Assembly: GCA_030680855.1 (NCBI GenBank)
Contig: JAUXUN010000009.1
Coordinates: 1 to 64,000 of the forward strand
Length of the DNA stretch: 64,000 nt
Source of the DNA: Aestuariivirga sp.
GTDB taxonomy: Bacteria > Pseudomonadota > Alphaproteobacteria > Rhizobiales > Aestuariivirgaceae
Reading direction: 5' to 3'
The notes beneath the pieces were generated by a model that searched no databases, was not told where the DNA came from, and saw nothing but the letters and a program-made list of their open reading frames with translations. The position numbers and the translations under genes were made by a program. Position 1 is the stretch's first letter. Each line of letters starts with the position of its first letter. Shown here piece by piece: positions 1-7,643 of the stretch.

Positions 1-16
1 GAGGGTGGGATCGGCC

Positions 17-1546
17 ATGCAGCCAATCCTTGAAATGCGAGACATCACCAAGACATTTCCGGGTGTGAAAGCCCTGATGGACGTCAACCTGTCTGTGATG
101 CCGGCTGAAATCCACGCGGTGGTCGGCGAGAACGGTGCCGGCAAATCGACCCTCATGAAGGTTCTCTCCGGGGTTTATCCTGCCGGAACCTATGATGGCG
201 CCATTCATTTCGAGGGCGAGGAACGTAAGTTTGGCACCATCGCCGACTCCGAAAATACCGGTATCATCATCATCCATCAGGAACTCGCCCTTGTGCCGCT
301 TCTGTCAATTGCGGAGAATATCTTCCTTGGCCACGAGACTTCCACGAACGGCATCATCAACTGGTTCGAGGCCTTTGCCCGCACCAAGGAACTGCTGAAA
401 AAAGTCGGTCTCAACGAACATCCCAACACGCTGATTACCAATATTGGAACAGGCAAGCAGCAGCTTGTGGAGATTGCCAAGGCGCTGAACAAGAAGGTCA
501 AGCTGCTTATACTTGATGAACCCACTTCCAGCTTGAATGAAACAGATTCAAACGCATTGCTGGCGCTCCTCAAGGAATTCAAGGCGCAGGGCATTTCTTC
601 AATCCTGATTACCCACAAGTTGAATGAGGTGTTGAAGGTGGCCGACCGGATAACTGTGCTGCGCGACGGCATGACGGTGGATACCCTCGATACACACACT
701 GCCAAGGTAAGCGAGGACCGCATCATCAAGGCCATGGTCGGGCGCGAGCTTACCGACCGCTTCCCGTCGCGCGACGCCAAGATTGGCGAACCCATATTCG
801 AGGTCAAGAACTGGAGCGTCTATCACCCGCTTCATGCGGACAAGCAGATGATCAAGGGGGTCGACCTCATGGTCCGCAAGGGAGAGGTTGTCGGCATAGC
901 GGGCCTCATGGGATCAGGGCGGACGGAATTTGCCATGTCGGTCTTTGGCCGTGCCTATGGCCAGAAAATCACCGGCGAAGTTCTGATGCATGGCAAGACT
1001 GTTGATGTCAGCACCATTCCGCGCGCTATGGCCGCGGGCCTTGCCTATGTTACCGAGGACCGGAAGACCTACGGCCTGGTGCTGATTGACCACATCAAGC
1101 ACAATGTGACGCTGGCAAATCTTAAAGGCGTATCGTCATACTCGGTGGTTGACGAGTCGGCCGAACTCAAAGTGGCTAACAAATACCGCAAAGACCTCGG
1201 GATTCGTTCTTCAGGCGTGTTCCAAACCACTTTGAACCTTTCGGGCGGCAATCAGCAAAAGGTGGTGTTGAGCAAATGGCTGTTCTCCGGGCCAGATGTG
1301 CTGATACTCGATGAGCCCACACGCGGCATTGATGTTGGCGCAAAGTATGAAATTTACGGCATTATCAACAAACTGGCGGAAGAGGGCAAGGCAGTGGTCG
1401 TCATTTCTTCGGAGATGCAGGAACTCCTCGGAATCTCTGACCGCATTTATGTAATGAACAAAGGGCACTTTGTGGCCGAAATGCCAGCCAAAGAAGCCAC
1501 GCAGGAAAAGATCATGCGGGCGATCATGAAATCGTGGGACAACTAA
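17..1546 (+). CDS. gguA: Sugar ABC transporter ATP-binding subunit, GguA/MmsA type
   Basis: Cytoplasmic ATPase that powers uptake of monosaccharides, probably with a ChvE-type binding protein encoded just left of the window. It has two fused nucleotide-binding domains, as all sugar importers of this class do. The first carries Walker [10 protein letters not shown] at residues 37-45 and LLILDEPT; the second has a degenerate Walker A (GLMGSGRTE), signature LSGGNQQK and [11 protein letters not shown]. About 509 aa, normal length. I take ATG 17, 12 bases after GAGG, over an in-frame GTG at 5. The permease gene follows after one base, so the two are co-transcribed. The exact sugar cannot be read from sequence; GguA/MmsA relatives handle galactose, glucose, xylose or arabinose. 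Confidence 0.93.
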   Translation: MQPILEMRDITKTFPGVKALMDVNLSVMPAEIHAVVGENGAGKSTLMKVLSGVYPAGTYDGAIHFEGEERKFGTIADSENTGIIIIHQELALVPLLSIAENIFLGHETSTNGIINWFEAFARTKELLKKVGLNEHPNTLITNIGTGKQQLVEIAKALNKKVKLLILDEPTSSLNETDSNALLALLKEFKAQGISSILITHKLNEVLKVADRITVLRDGMTVDTLDTHTAKVSEDRIIKAMVGRELTDRFPSRDAKIGEPIFEVKNWSVYHPLHADKQMIKGVDLMVRKGEVVGIAGLMGSGRTEFAMSVFGRAYGQKITGEVLMHGKTVDVSTIPRAMAAGLAYVTEDRKTYGLVLIDHIKHNVTLANLKGVSSYSVVDESAELKVANKYRKDLGIRSSGVFQTTLNLSGGNQQKVVLSKWLFSGPDVLILDEPTRGIDVGAKYEIYGIINKLAEEGKAVVVISSEMQELLGISDRIYVMNKGHFVAEMPAKEATQEKIMRAIMKSWDN

Positions 1547-1547
1547 C

Positions 1548-2753
1548 ATGACAGACATATCCAGCAAAGCCATGGACCGGGTGGACATTCTCCGGTTCGT
1601 CAAGGCCAACATCCGCGACTACGCCCTGCTGCTGTCACTGCTGGTCATCATGATATTCTTCCAGTTCACGACAGACGGCACGCTGTTCAAGCCGGTGAAC
1701 ATGACCAACCTTATCCTGCAGAACAGCTACATCGTCATCATGGCGCTGGGCATGCTGCTCGTCATCGTGGCGGGGCACATCGATCTTTCAGTGGGCTCCG
1801 TTTCAGGCTTTGTCGGCGCCGTTGCCGCCGTGATGATGGTGACGTGGAAGCTGGATCCATTTGTCGCCATGCTGGCCTGCCTCGCACTCGGCGCGGTCAT
1901 CGGCGGCGCGCAAGGTTATTTTGTGGCTTACCACCGCATTCCCGCTTTCATCGTCACCCTGGCAGGCATGCTCATCTTCAAAGGCCTGGCGCTCACCGTG
2001 CTGGGCGGCGCGTCGGTTGGGCCTTTCCCCAGGCAGTTCCAGCTTCTCTCCTCCGGCTATGTGCCCGACTTGTTCAACATCACTTTTATGGGCGGTCCCT
2101 TCAACCTGCTGGCCTTGATCATCGGCGCTGTCGTTACCGCCATGATCATCTATTTCAATATCAAGGAACGCCGCGAGCAGCAGGCGCATGGCCTGGCGGA
2201 AGAGCCGAACATCATTTACCTCGGCCGCAACGTGCTCATTGCCGGGGCTTTCCTCACTTTCTCCTTCCTCATGGCGCGCTACAAGGGCCTGCCCAACGTG
2301 CTGATCGTCATGTTCGCGCTCATTGCGCTGTTCGTTTTCCTGACCACGCGCACCACGTTCGGCCGAAGGGTCTATGCCATGGGCGGCAATGAAAAGGCGG
2401 CGAAGCTGTCCGGCATCAATACCGAGCGCATGACCTTGATGATTTTCGTCATCATGGGGGCGCTGGCGGCGCTTGCGGGCCTGGTGTTTGCGGCGAGGCT
2501 GAATGTGGCGACGCCAAAGGCGGGCGCCGGGTTCGAGCTGGAAGTGATCGCGGCCTGCTTCATCGGCGGGGCGGCGGTGACGGGCGGTGTCGGCAAGATC
2601 ATCGGGGCGGTGATTGGCGCCTTCATCATTGGCGTCATGAACAACGGCATGTCGATCATGGGCATCGGCATCGACTACCAATTCGTGATCAAGGGCGCCG
2701 TCCTCATGCTCGCGGTGTTTCTCGACGTTTATTACAAGAACAAGGCCGCCTAA
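1548..2753 (+). CDS. gguB: Sugar ABC transporter permease, GguB/MmsB type
   Basis: Inner-membrane permease of the same importer, 401 aa. It is highly hydrophobic with about ten predicted membrane segments. The family motif AGHIDLSVGS lies in the first third and GGNEKAAKLSGIN near residue 280. A charged cytoplasmic insertion (KERREQQAHGLAEEPN, about residues 205-220) separates two halves; this insertion is characteristic of GguB/XylH-like permeases as opposed to RbsC. It begins one base after the ATPase stop, and a hairpin terminator follows at 2760, so it is the last gene of the operon. Family assignment is firm; the substrate is inferred only as a monosaccharide. Confidence 0.92.
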   Translation: MTDISSKAMDRVDILRFVKANIRDYALLLSLLVIMIFFQFTTDGTLFKPVNMTNLILQNSYIVIMALGMLLVIVAGHIDLSVGSVSGFVGAVAAVMMVTWKLDPFVAMLACLALGAVIGGAQGYFVAYHRIPAFIVTLAGMLIFKGLALTVLGGASVGPFPRQFQLLSSGYVPDLFNITFMGGPFNLLALIIGAVVTAMIIYFNIKERREQQAHGLAEEPNIIYLGRNVLIAGAFLTFSFLMARYKGLPNVLIVMFALIALFVFLTTRTTFGRRVYAMGGNEKAAKLSGINTERMTLMIFVIMGALAALAGLVFAARLNVATPKAGAGFELEVIAACFIGGAAVTGGVGKIIGAVIGAFIIGVMNNGMSIMGIGIDYQFVIKGAVLMLAVFLDVYYKNKAA

Positions 2754-2759
2754 AAAGGC

Positions 2760-2794
2760 GGAGCCGGCACAGGGTGGGACTGTACCGGCTCCTT
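2760..2794 (+). terminator. Rho-independent-like terminator after the sugar transporter operon
   Basis: GGAGCCGG-c-ACAG pairs with CTGT-a-CCGGCTCC around a 7-base loop, starting 7 bases after the gguB stop. Only a short T run (TT) follows, so it is weaker than a textbook terminator. Confidence 0.6.
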
Positions 2795-2861
2795 AAAGCC
2801 CGGCGGTTGGGGGATTGGGGGGACGCCGACCGGGCCTAGCTCGTTGTATTGTTATTCCGTG

Positions 2862-3509
2862 TTACCTGCGGTTGCCTCCCGAGACAAAACCGCTGCTTGA
2901 TGCCGGCTGCTTCACAAGGGCCACCCATTGCGCGGGATCGGTATGCGACTGGCGCTTGAGAAAGGTGTAATCCGTGTCAACCCAGCGCAGCACGTCATTG
3001 CGCCGGTTATCGAGAATGAAATCGCCGCCGTCGGTGGCGACGGTGAGCACCGCATGGCCCTCGTTTTTCTCGTCGAGAACCACGGTGATGAGCAGGGCTT
3101 CAGGCGGAAAGCCAAGCTCCTGAAGCGAGCGCTTTTTCAACAGCACATAATCCTCGCAGTCGCCGGCATCGGTGGGATAGGCCCAGCGTTCCGGTTCGCC
3201 GTAGAGATCCTGGTCGCTGATGGGCGCGATCTTGCCGTTCACGTAAGCGTTTACCTGGTAGATGAGGTTCCAGCGCTCCGGCGACATGGCGAGCTTGAAG
3301 GTCTTGCCGCCCTTGCCTTTGCAATCCTGCGGAAAGCTCGCGCAGAACTGCACAAAGCCGACCGGCGGCAGCGTCATGCCGAATTGACGGGCGAAAGTTT
3401 CCCTGGGTTGGCCAAAAGGAGCCTTTGAAGCGGTGTCGAAAGCGAAAGCCATGGACGAACTCCAGAAGATTCCCAGAAGTGCCGCCCCCACAGCGGTCTT
3501 GATGTTCAT
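2862..3509 (-). CDS. Secreted transglutaminase-like cysteine peptidase (BTLCP family)
   Basis: 215-aa exported protein with a cleavable signal peptide (residues 1-23, ending SSSMAFA). It has the bacterial transglutaminase-like cysteine proteinase fold: Cys in DAGDCEDYVLLKK, His in NEGHAVLTV and Asp in FILDNRRND form the expected catalytic triad order. In pseudomonads a relative, LapG, cleaves a surface adhesin under c-di-GMP control, but the short rhizobial members, which this resembles, mostly have no known substrate. No LapD-like receptor or giant adhesin is next to it. ATG at 3509 is chosen because it starts the signal peptide; an upstream in-frame extension to 3569 would bury it. It is convergent with the sugar operon. 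Confidence 0.85.
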   Translation of the reverse strand: MNIKTAVGAALLGIFWSSSMAFAFDTASKAPFGQPRETFARQFGMTLPPVGFVQFCASFPQDCKGKGGKTFKLAMSPERWNLIYQVNAYVNGKIAPISDQDLYGEPERWAYPTDAGDCEDYVLLKKRSLQELGFPPEALLITVVLDEKNEGHAVLTVATDGGDFILDNRRNDVLRWVDTDYTFLKRQSHTDPAQWVALVKQPASSSGFVSGGNRR

Positions 3510-3714
3510 TTGATGCCCCATTCCGTTTATATTTATCGGGCCAACATACAGATGCCGTGTTTCCGCCACGTTCAGAACGGCGGTATAAGTCTATGAAAAT
3601 GCACGTCAAAATGGTTCCGCTTTGTTAACCCTACGGAGCCCTTAAGGAGCGCCCATGCGGGGGTTGCTTTCGGGCAAACGCCCTGTTATTCCCCAGCGCA
3701 TTCGCAAATGACGT

Positions 3715-3799
3715 GCGGTCGTGGCGGAATTGGTAGACGCACTACCTTGAGGTGGTAACGGGGAAACTCGTGGAGGTTCGAGTCCTCTCGACCGCACCA
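3715..3799 (+). tRNA. tRNA-Leu (anticodon GAG)
   Basis: 85-base cloverleaf with a 7-bp acceptor stem GCGGTCG/CGACCGC, D arm with AATTGGTAGACGC, anticodon loop TTGAGGT (anticodon GAG, reads CUC/CUU), a long class II variable arm (ACGGGGAAACTCGT) and T arm GGTTCGAGTCC. The 3' CCA is encoded. The outermost anticodon-stem pair is a C-A mismatch; the rest is intact. Confidence 0.95.
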
Positions 3800-3858
3800 C
3801 GCTTCGCCCAAGTGGGCTACGCGTGGCACGGCCACGGGGAGACCACTTGGGCGGAGCG
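3800..3858 (+). repeat. Large inverted repeat directly after tRNA-Leu
   Basis: Arms 3800-3815 (CGCTTCGCCCAAGTGG) and 3843-3858 (CCACTTGGGCGGAGCG) pair over 16 positions with one mismatch, and the 27-base loop holds a smaller hairpin GTGGC-acg-GCCAC. It starts at the base after the tRNA CCA. There is no T run, so it may act in tRNA 3' processing or be an inserted palindromic repeat rather than a terminator. Confidence 0.65.
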
Positions 3859-3902
3859 TGTCCGGCGTAGCTCGAAGAGCGTAGACGGACTGGCGGATCG
3901 AG

Positions 3903-4263
3903 ATGTGGTACGTTTACATCATTAGCGCATCGGACGAGCAAGTGGAATCACATGCGAGAGGAAAGATGCGCCAGATTCAAAGTGTTGGAGCAGCTTGTCG
4001 ACGGTCAGTTGACCGTCGGCTGCTCTAGAAGCGTTGAATTTCCCGTTCAGGAATATACCGGAATGACGGCTGATCTTAAGCAGCGCATTGCCGACCATAA
4101 CTCGGGGAAATCCAGGCACACGTCCAAGTTTAGTCCGTGGGAATTGCTATGTTATACTGCCTTCCCAAGCAAGTTCACGGCCCTGGAATTTGAAAAATAT
4201 CTGAAATCTCATTCTGGACGGGCATTTGCCAAGAAGAGACTTACAAGATTAGACGATGATTAA
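3903..4263 (+). pseudogene. GIY-YIG endonuclease gene, interrupted by a palindromic element
   Basis: The gene begins at ATG 3903 with MWYVYIISASDEQ, the GIY half of the motif (here WYVYI). Its expected continuation, EYTGMTADLKQRI (the YIG half), appears only at 4051 in another reading frame, followed by an intact body (HNSGKSRHTSKFSPWELL, then LEFEKYLKSHSGRAFAKK) to a stop at 4261. Between them lie 109 inserted bases (3942-4050) that shift the frame and bring a TAG at 4026. Intact relatives are small single-domain UvrC/SLX1-like nucleases of about 95 aa, function mostly unknown, commonly near tRNA genes. A shorter in-frame ORF from 3952 exists but would lack the GIY strand, so I call the gene broken. 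Confidence 0.8.
3942..4050. repeat. Palindromic mini-element inserted in the GIY-YIG gene
   Basis: About 109 bases with a nearly perfect core hairpin: CGACGGTCA-gt-TGACCGTCG, flanked by GGAGCAGC/GCTGCTCT and then TTCAAAGTGT/GCGTTGAA. Removing it restores the reading frame SDEQ-EYTG, which fixes its borders to within a few bases. Its general look (GATTCAAA..., TAGAGC..., GGAATCA at one end) matches the dispersed intergenic palindromic elements known from Rhizobiales; I infer membership from memory, not from a search. Confidence 0.7.
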
Positions 4264-4290
4264 CTGTGAGTATCCCTAGTCCGCGTCAAC

Positions 4291-4304
4291 TTTGGTTAAC
4301 CAAA
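4291..4304. repeat. Perfect 14-bp palindrome TTTGGTTAACCAAA
   Basis: A perfect palindrome between the broken GIY-YIG gene and the repeat at 4352. It could be a regulator site or part of a repeat; no gene start lies near it. Confidence 0.35.
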
Positions 4305-4351
4305 CTTGCAGGAGAACAAAATGCTGGAACTTCGGCCGTAGTAATTTTTTT

Positions 4352-4510
4352 CCCTCTCCCCTTGAGGGAGAGGGTGGCAGCCGAAGGCTGACGGGTAAGG
4401 GGTATGGTTGACGCGAGTGTTACTGTGTCTGGCATACCCCTCATCCGGCGCTTACGCGCCACCTTCTCCCTCAAGGGGAGAAGGAACAAGACTCCCTCGA
4501 GGGGAGAAGG
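4352..4510. repeat. Intergenic palindromic repeat with GGGAGAAGG arms
   Basis: Left part CCCTCTCCCCTTGAGGGAGAGGG is itself a hairpin and is mirrored by CCTTCTCCCTCAAGGGGAGAAGG at 4462-4484. Inner arms GGGGTATG (4399-4406) and CATACCCC (4433-4440) also pair, and a partial third copy (CTCCCTCGAGGGGAGAAGG) ends at 4510. It fills the gap between convergent genes and resembles the well-known rhizobial repeats of the form CCCTCATCCGGCGC...CACCTTCTCCC. It may also stop transcription of the DMT gene. Confidence 0.75.
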
Positions 4511-4519
4511 AATAAAATT

Positions 4520-5413
4520 TTAGCTCCGTGCCAGCCGCCGTCCGCGCCAGAGGTCGCGGACGCTTTCCAGCACGGCTGCCATGGTGATCAGGGCGATGCC
4601 CAGAATTTCGCGCAGGCCGAAGGGTTCGCCGGACCAGAGGGCGGAGCTTATGGCGGCGGCGCTGATTTCGGTCATGTAGAGGACGCTGACAATGGCAGGC
4701 GCAAGCAGCGGCACGGCCCACATGGAGAGATAGACGCCCGGCATGGCGATGAGGAAGATGAAGGGCAGGAGCCACCAGAGCTGGCTGAGCACCAGGGCTC
4801 CGGAAGGTGCGCCGCCCACGCCGGTGAAGGCCAGCAGTAGAAGCAGCAGCGCGCCGGTGCACATGAAATTCTGCAGGAAGAGGTCAAGAGGTTTCTGGTC
4901 CTGGTGATGGCGGAGCAGGACGATGGCCGAGGCCCAGGCCACGCCCGCCACAACCGCTGACCAGTCGCCGCCATTGCGCGGCCAGGGAAAGCCCTTGTCG
5001 ATGCCGAGAATGATGAACATGCCGGAGAAGGCCACGGCGATGGACAGCCAGCGGATGGGGGTTATGGCCTCGCCCAGAAACACGCGGGCCATGATCGTGG
5101 CCCAGACGGGATTGAAATAGAACAGGATCATGGCGCGGACGATTTCCGTGTGGAGGAACGACAGGGAATAGAAAAACTGGGTGAGCGCCATGCTGAGGCC
5201 GATGGCGAAAAGCCAGGGGCCGCCGGCGCGCTGCTGGCGCCAGCGCGCCAGAAAGAGCGGCAGCAGGATGATGGCCGGCGTGGCGTTGAAGATGATGAAG
5301 GACCAGAAGGCATCAATGCCTGCGCCATTCAGGCCACGCAGGGGAATCCAGAACAGGCCCCAGGCAATGCCGGAGAGGGCGACGGCAAGCTTTGCCAGAT
5401 TTTCGGTTCGCAT
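4520..5413 (-). CDS. DMT-superfamily transporter (two EamA domains)
   Basis: 297-aa inner-membrane protein with about ten hydrophobic segments arranged as two EamA repeats (roughly residues 10-140 and 155-290), the layout of drug/metabolite exporters such as RhaT/YdcZ-EamA relatives. The first repeat has GIAWGLFWIPLRGLNGAG; the second ends TEISAAAISSALWSGEPFG. ATG 5413 is chosen because it starts just before the first membrane segment; the upstream reading frame overlaps mgtE. It is divergent from mgtE with 72 bases between starts. Substrate unknown; many homologs are amino-acid or metabolite exporters. Confidence 0.85.
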   Translation of the reverse strand: MRTENLAKLAVALSGIAWGLFWIPLRGLNGAGIDAFWSFIIFNATPAIILLPLFLARWRQQRAGGPWLFAIGLSMALTQFFYSLSFLHTEIVRAMILFYFNPVWATIMARVFLGEAITPIRWLSIAVAFSGMFIILGIDKGFPWPRNGGDWSAVVAGVAWASAIVLLRHHQDQKPLDLFLQNFMCTGALLLLLLAFTGVGGAPSGALVLSQLWWLLPFIFLIAMPGVYLSMWAVPLLAPAIVSVLYMTEISAAAISSALWSGEPFGLREILGIALITMAAVLESVRDLWRGRRLARS

Positions 5414-5485
5414 TGGTTGCCTTGGCCCCGGGAATGGTGTTGAGAGGATGCAAGACTTAGAGCGCAACGCTCCGGGGCAGGCAAG

Positions 5486-6868
5486 ATGACGGACGTGCAG
5501 GGCGATATGCGGGTAGGGGATGAGTGGGGCTCGATTGCGCCCGACTTCCTGGCGCGCGTTGAAAAGGCCCTGGAAGCCGGCGACCAGAAGGCGGTGCGCG
5601 CCGCCACCCGCGAACTGCATGCGGCGGACCTTGCCGACCTCATCCAGAACCTCGGGCAGGACCACCGCGTCAAACTCATTGCAGCACTTGGCCGGAGCTT
5701 TGATGTGGAAGCGCTGGCCGAGCTAGACGAGGACACGCGCGACGCGCTGATGGAGGCGCTGCCCAATGAGGTGATCGCCTCGGCCATCAAGAAGCTCGAC
5801 ACGGACGACGCGCTCTATCTCATCGAGGACATGGAAAAGGCGGAGCAGGAGGAAATCCTCTCCAGGGTTTCCAGGGAAGACCGCGCGGCGCTGAACCGGG
5901 CGCTGGATTATCCCGAATATTCAGCCGGGCGCCTGATGCAGACGGAGTTCGTGGCGGTGCCGGAATTCTGGTCGGTGGGGCAGACCATCGACCATATCCG
6001 GAGTGCTGCGGACATCCCTGACGATTTCGTCGAGATTTACGTCGTCGATCCCGGCTTTCACCTCAAAGGTGTCATGCCCCTGTCCCGTGTCCTGCGCTCC
6101 AAGCGCGTGGCCAAGGTTTCCGATGTGATGGACACCGAGCAGACGGTGTTCACGGTTCTGGAGAGCCAGGAAGACATCGCCTACAAGTTCGAGCAATACA
6201 ATCTTGTTTCCGCCGCGGTGGTTGACGATGCGGGCAGGCTTGTCGGCACGCTGATGGTGGATGACATCGTGGATGTGATCCAGGAGGAGGCGGAGGAGGA
6301 CATCCTGCATCTCGGCGGCGTGGGGGCGGAGGAAACCATCACCGACACGGTCTGGCAGACGACGCGCTCGCGCTTTTCCTGGCTGTTCGTCAACCTGCTC
6401 ACGGCCATTCTCGCCTCATGGGTGATCTCGTGGTTTGACGCCACGATCCATCATATGGTGGCGCTGGCCATTCTCATGCCGATCGTGGCTTCGATGGGCG
6501 GCAACGCCGGCACCCAGACCATGACGGTGGCGGTGCGGGCGCTGGCCACGCGCAACCTGGGGCCGCTCAACGCCATGCGCGTGACGCTGCGCGAATGCTC
6601 CGTGGGGCTGATCAACGGCTTGCTCTTTGCCGCCATCATGGGGATGTTCGTCTGGTGGTGGTTTGGTTTGGACATCCTGGGCCTGGTCATCGCCGCGGCG
6701 ATGGTGATCAACCTGCTGGCGGCGGCCTTGGCCGGAATCCTGGTGCCCCTGACGCTCGACCATTTCGACATCGACCCGGCCATTGCCTCGGGAACCTTCG
6801 TCACCACGGTGACCGACGTGGTGGGGTTTTTTGCGTTTTTAGGTTTGGCGGCGGTTTGGCTGCTGTGA
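5486..6868 (+). CDS. mgtE: Magnesium transporter MgtE
   Basis: 460-aa Mg2+ channel. It has an N-terminal superhelical MgtE_N domain (about residues 25-135, containing ADLADLIQNLG and AGRLMQTEFVAVP), a pair of CBS domains (about 140-265) that sense cytoplasmic Mg2+ and gate the pore, and five membrane segments (about 280-460) with the pore-region sequence GGNAGTQTMTVAVRALA. Length is normal for the family. The last 186 bases (6683-6868) have a diverged second copy at 7307-7488, see that entry; the sequence here keeps the full reading frame. The start ATG 5486 lies close to the divergent DMT gene. Confidence 0.95.
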   Translation: MTDVQGDMRVGDEWGSIAPDFLARVEKALEAGDQKAVRAATRELHAADLADLIQNLGQDHRVKLIAALGRSFDVEALAELDEDTRDALMEALPNEVIASAIKKLDTDDALYLIEDMEKAEQEEILSRVSREDRAALNRALDYPEYSAGRLMQTEFVAVPEFWSVGQTIDHIRSAADIPDDFVEIYVVDPGFHLKGVMPLSRVLRSKRVAKVSDVMDTEQTVFTVLESQEDIAYKFEQYNLVSAAVVDDAGRLVGTLMVDDIVDVIQEEAEEDILHLGGVGAEETITDTVWQTTRSRFSWLFVNLLTAILASWVISWFDATIHHMVALAILMPIVASMGGNAGTQTMTVAVRALATRNLGPLNAMRVTLRECSVGLINGLLFAAIMGMFVWWWFGLDILGLVIAAAMVINLLAAALAGILVPLTLDHFDIDPAIASGTFVTTVTDVVGFFAFLGLAAVWLL

Positions 6869-6900
6869 GTCGGCGCCGCAATATTCTCGCCCTTCTCTCC

Positions 6901-6924
6901 ATGGTCGGGCTTCGACCCGACCAT
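6901..6924. repeat. Short palindromic repeat after mgtE
   Basis: ATGGTCGGG-cttcga-CCCGACCAT, preceded by TCTCTCC. It belongs to a family of hairpins seen again near 9638, 32985, 46592 and 51598. It lies 32 bases after the mgtE stop and may double as a terminator. A degraded form of the same start (TCTCTCCTTGGTCGGG) follows the second mgtE 3' copy at 7504. Confidence 0.65.
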
Positions 6925-6996
6925 CCATGAAACAGACGGTGGGCGACTATTGAGGAAAGGGCAAATCTGCTATCAATGCTGTTAAAGGAAACTGAC

Positions 6997-7296
6997 ATGA
7001 GCAAGACCATTGCCCCGGTTTCGCCCGGCGAAATGCTGCAGGAGGAATTTCTTGGGCCGCTGGGCATGACCAAATACCGGCTGGCCAAAAACATCGGCGT
7101 TCCCGCCCAGCGCATCGGCGACGTCATTTCCGGCAAGCGCGGCATTACGGCGGATACGGACCTGCGCCTGTGCCGTTTTTTTGGACTGTCCGATGGCTGG
7201 TGGCTGCGGCTGCAAGTGAGCCATGACACGACGATCGCGAAGCGGGAAATGGCGAAGGAACTGGCGAAGATTGTGCCGATGGAGAAGGTGGCTTGA
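6997..7296 (+). CDS. higA: HigA-family antitoxin, XRE helix-turn-helix (orphan)
   Basis: 99-aa protein with the HigA layout: the N-terminal VSPGEMLQEEFLGPLGMT, a helix-turn-helix (YRLAKNIGVPAQRIGDVISGKRGIT, residues about 28-52) and the tail LRLCRFFGLSDGWWLRLQ. Such proteins bind their own promoter and neutralise a RelE-fold HigB ribonuclease normally encoded just upstream. No HigB reading frame is present between mgtE and this gene, so it is an orphan antitoxin or a free-standing regulator. ATG 6997 has AAAGGA eight bases ahead; an in-frame ATG at 6976 lacks this. It sits between the two copies of the mgtE 3' end, which suggests it arrived by insertion. Confidence 0.85.
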   Translation: MSKTIAPVSPGEMLQEEFLGPLGMTKYRLAKNIGVPAQRIGDVISGKRGITADTDLRLCRFFGLSDGWWLRLQVSHDTTIAKREMAKELAKIVPMEKVA

Positions 7297-7306
7297 AGAG
7301 GGAGGA

Positions 7307-7488
7307 CTGGTCATCGCCGCGGCCATGGTGATCAACCTGCTGGCAGCGGCGCTGGCCGGAATCCTGGTGCCCCTGACGCTCGACCATTTCGACATCGACC
7401 CATCGCCCCGGACACGTTCGTCACTACGGTAACCGACGTGGTGGGGTTCTTCGCGTTTCTGGGATTGGCGGTGATCTGGCTTTTGTGA
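7307..7488 (+). pseudogene. Second, frameshifted copy of the mgtE 3' end
   Basis: These 182 bases align with 6683-6868 of mgtE, starting at CTGGTCATCGCCGCGGC and running to the TGA. The first 95 bases differ at only about four positions. A cluster of small deletions near 7402-7416 (net four bases) breaks the frame. After it, most differences fall at third codon positions (for example TTA/CTG and GGT/GGA), which is the pattern of two functional homologs that diverged under selection rather than a decaying local duplicate. It has no start codon of its own and begins 11 bases after the higA stop. Confidence 0.85.
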
Positions 7489-7643
7489 GGGAATCTCCCT
7501 CCGTCTCTCCTTGGTCGGGCGGCCAGCCTACTAAAACTCTAGATGGAATGTGGCTGCAAATCATCGAGAACTGCTGACACATGCTGTCACCGGCTGATGC
7601 TACTTGTTGTTCGAGTGCCAAGAGCAACTGTAAGGGAGAAGCT

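Noticed and set aside
1803-2681. Long minus-strand open frame (292 codons) inside the GguB permease gene
   Set aside because: It is rich in His, Arg, Asp and Glu in the pattern produced by reading a GC-rich membrane-protein gene backwards; the plus-strand frame has clear family motifs.
3952-4263. A 103-codon frame as a functional GIY-YIG protein
   Set aside because: Its first 33 codons come from the inserted palindrome and the first active-site strand is missing, so I treat the locus as a pseudogene.
6869-6996. A HigB toxin gene upstream of the HigA antitoxin
   Set aside because: No RelE-fold reading frame fits in this gap; only a repeat hairpin and a possible promoter are present.
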